Shown here: in pieces, positions 23,972 through 24,176 of the stretch
Position numbering within the stretch: the stretch's first letter is position 1
How the letters are laid out: each line of letters starts with the position of its first letter
Assembly: GCA_002410935.1 (NCBI GenBank)
Contig: DHPM01000002.1
Location: forward strand, 1 to 24,176
Direction of reading: 5' to 3'
Origin: Caryophanales bacterium UBA5364
Lineage (GTDB): Bacteria > Bacillota_I > Bacilli_A > RF39 > UBA660
Length of the DNA stretch: 24,176 nt
Made by a program: the position numbers and the translations under genes
The notes under the pieces: generated by a model
What the model saw: the letters and a program-made list of their open reading frames with translations, nothing else
The model's database searches: none
What the model was told of the DNA's origin: nothing

Positions 23972-24176
23972 TTATTCCCTACTTTCCATCATAATAGTTA
24001 CAGGACCATCATTGGTAATATTAACTGTCATATCGGCACCAAAGATACCTTCTTCGACCTTAATGTTAGATTCTCTTAGTTTTAAATTAAATAGATTGTA
24101 TAGCCTAGTTGCTTCAACTGGTTCTAGTGCATTAATATAACTTGGTCTACGACCTTTTCTTGTATCTGCATATAAT
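23972..24176 (-). CDS. dtd: D-aminoacyl-tRNA deacylase, C-terminal part
   Basis: Partial gene: the last 67 codons are present and the start lies right of the window. The enzyme removes D-amino acids wrongly attached to tRNA. Recognised from the stretch YADTRKGRRPSYINAL, then GIFGADMTVNITNDGPVT, which holds the family's GPVT motif next to the C-terminal end. The protein ends ESRE, as is usual in length for this family. The AI-2E gene follows after one base. Confidence 0.93.
   Translation of the reverse strand, partial: LYADTRKGRRPSYINALEPVEATRLYNLFNLKLRESNIKVEEGIFGADMTVNITNDGPVTIMMESRE

Noticed and set aside
1..24176. Mycoplasma-type code (TGA as Trp)
   Set aside because: Conserved Trp positions use TGG and the long genes contain no in-frame TGA.

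Overview
The window looks like chromosomal DNA of a low-GC, AT-rich Gram-positive bacterium of the Bacilli/Mollicutes-related type, possibly a gut commensal. I infer this from ComEA/ComEC, a T-box leader, a Gram-positive type-2 peptide deformylase, a tiny YjcZ-like membrane protein, strong AGGAGG/AGGTGAT ribosome sites and the codon bias. The genetic code appears standard: UGG is used for Trp and no gene is broken by in-frame UGA. No exact taxon can be claimed.

Region 1 (1-10904, all minus strand) is a head-to-tail array of five paralogous giant pilin-like genes: four complete (849, 865, 865 and 864 aa) and a fifth cut by the left window edge. Each begins with a type IV prepilin signal (short basic leader, Gly, then FTLIE and a hydrophobic helix). 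This is followed by a pilin-like domain with a Cys pair, then seven repeats of about 60 residues that I read as a seven-bladed beta-propeller, then a C-terminal domain of about 220 residues with a second Cys pair. Most copies have their own promoter and each complete copy has its own terminator. Copies differ most in the middle blades and the C-terminal domain, while the N-terminal DNA is nearly or completely identical. This array is the most unusual thing in the window.

Region 2 (11029-14885, minus) holds ftsW-like, comEA and comEC. ComEA and ComEC are the DNA receptor and the membrane channel of natural transformation. The pilin array lies directly downstream behind a terminator and a consensus promoter. 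None of the pilus machinery (ATPase, platform protein, prepilin peptidase) is in the window.

Region 3 (15022-17738, plus) has a 57-aa Gly/Tyr/Cys-rich YjcZ-like membrane protein with its own terminator, then def (peptide deformylase) and an exported aryl-sulfate sulfotransferase in what looks like a two-gene operon.

Region 4 (17801-22540, minus) is a hisS-asnS-aspS operon of three class II aminoacyl-tRNA synthetases. It is transcribed from a clear sigma-A promoter through a T-box leader. The specifier loop reads GACAC, which contains overlapping Asp (GAC) and His (CAC) codons. A 23-codon ORF with a strong Shine-Dalgarno sits between the T-box terminator and hisS and overlaps the hisS start by 4 nt.

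Region 5 (22574-24176, minus) has a 58-aa unknown protein with its own terminator, an AI-2E family membrane protein, and the C-terminal part of dtd (D-aminoacyl-tRNA deacylase), cut by the right edge.
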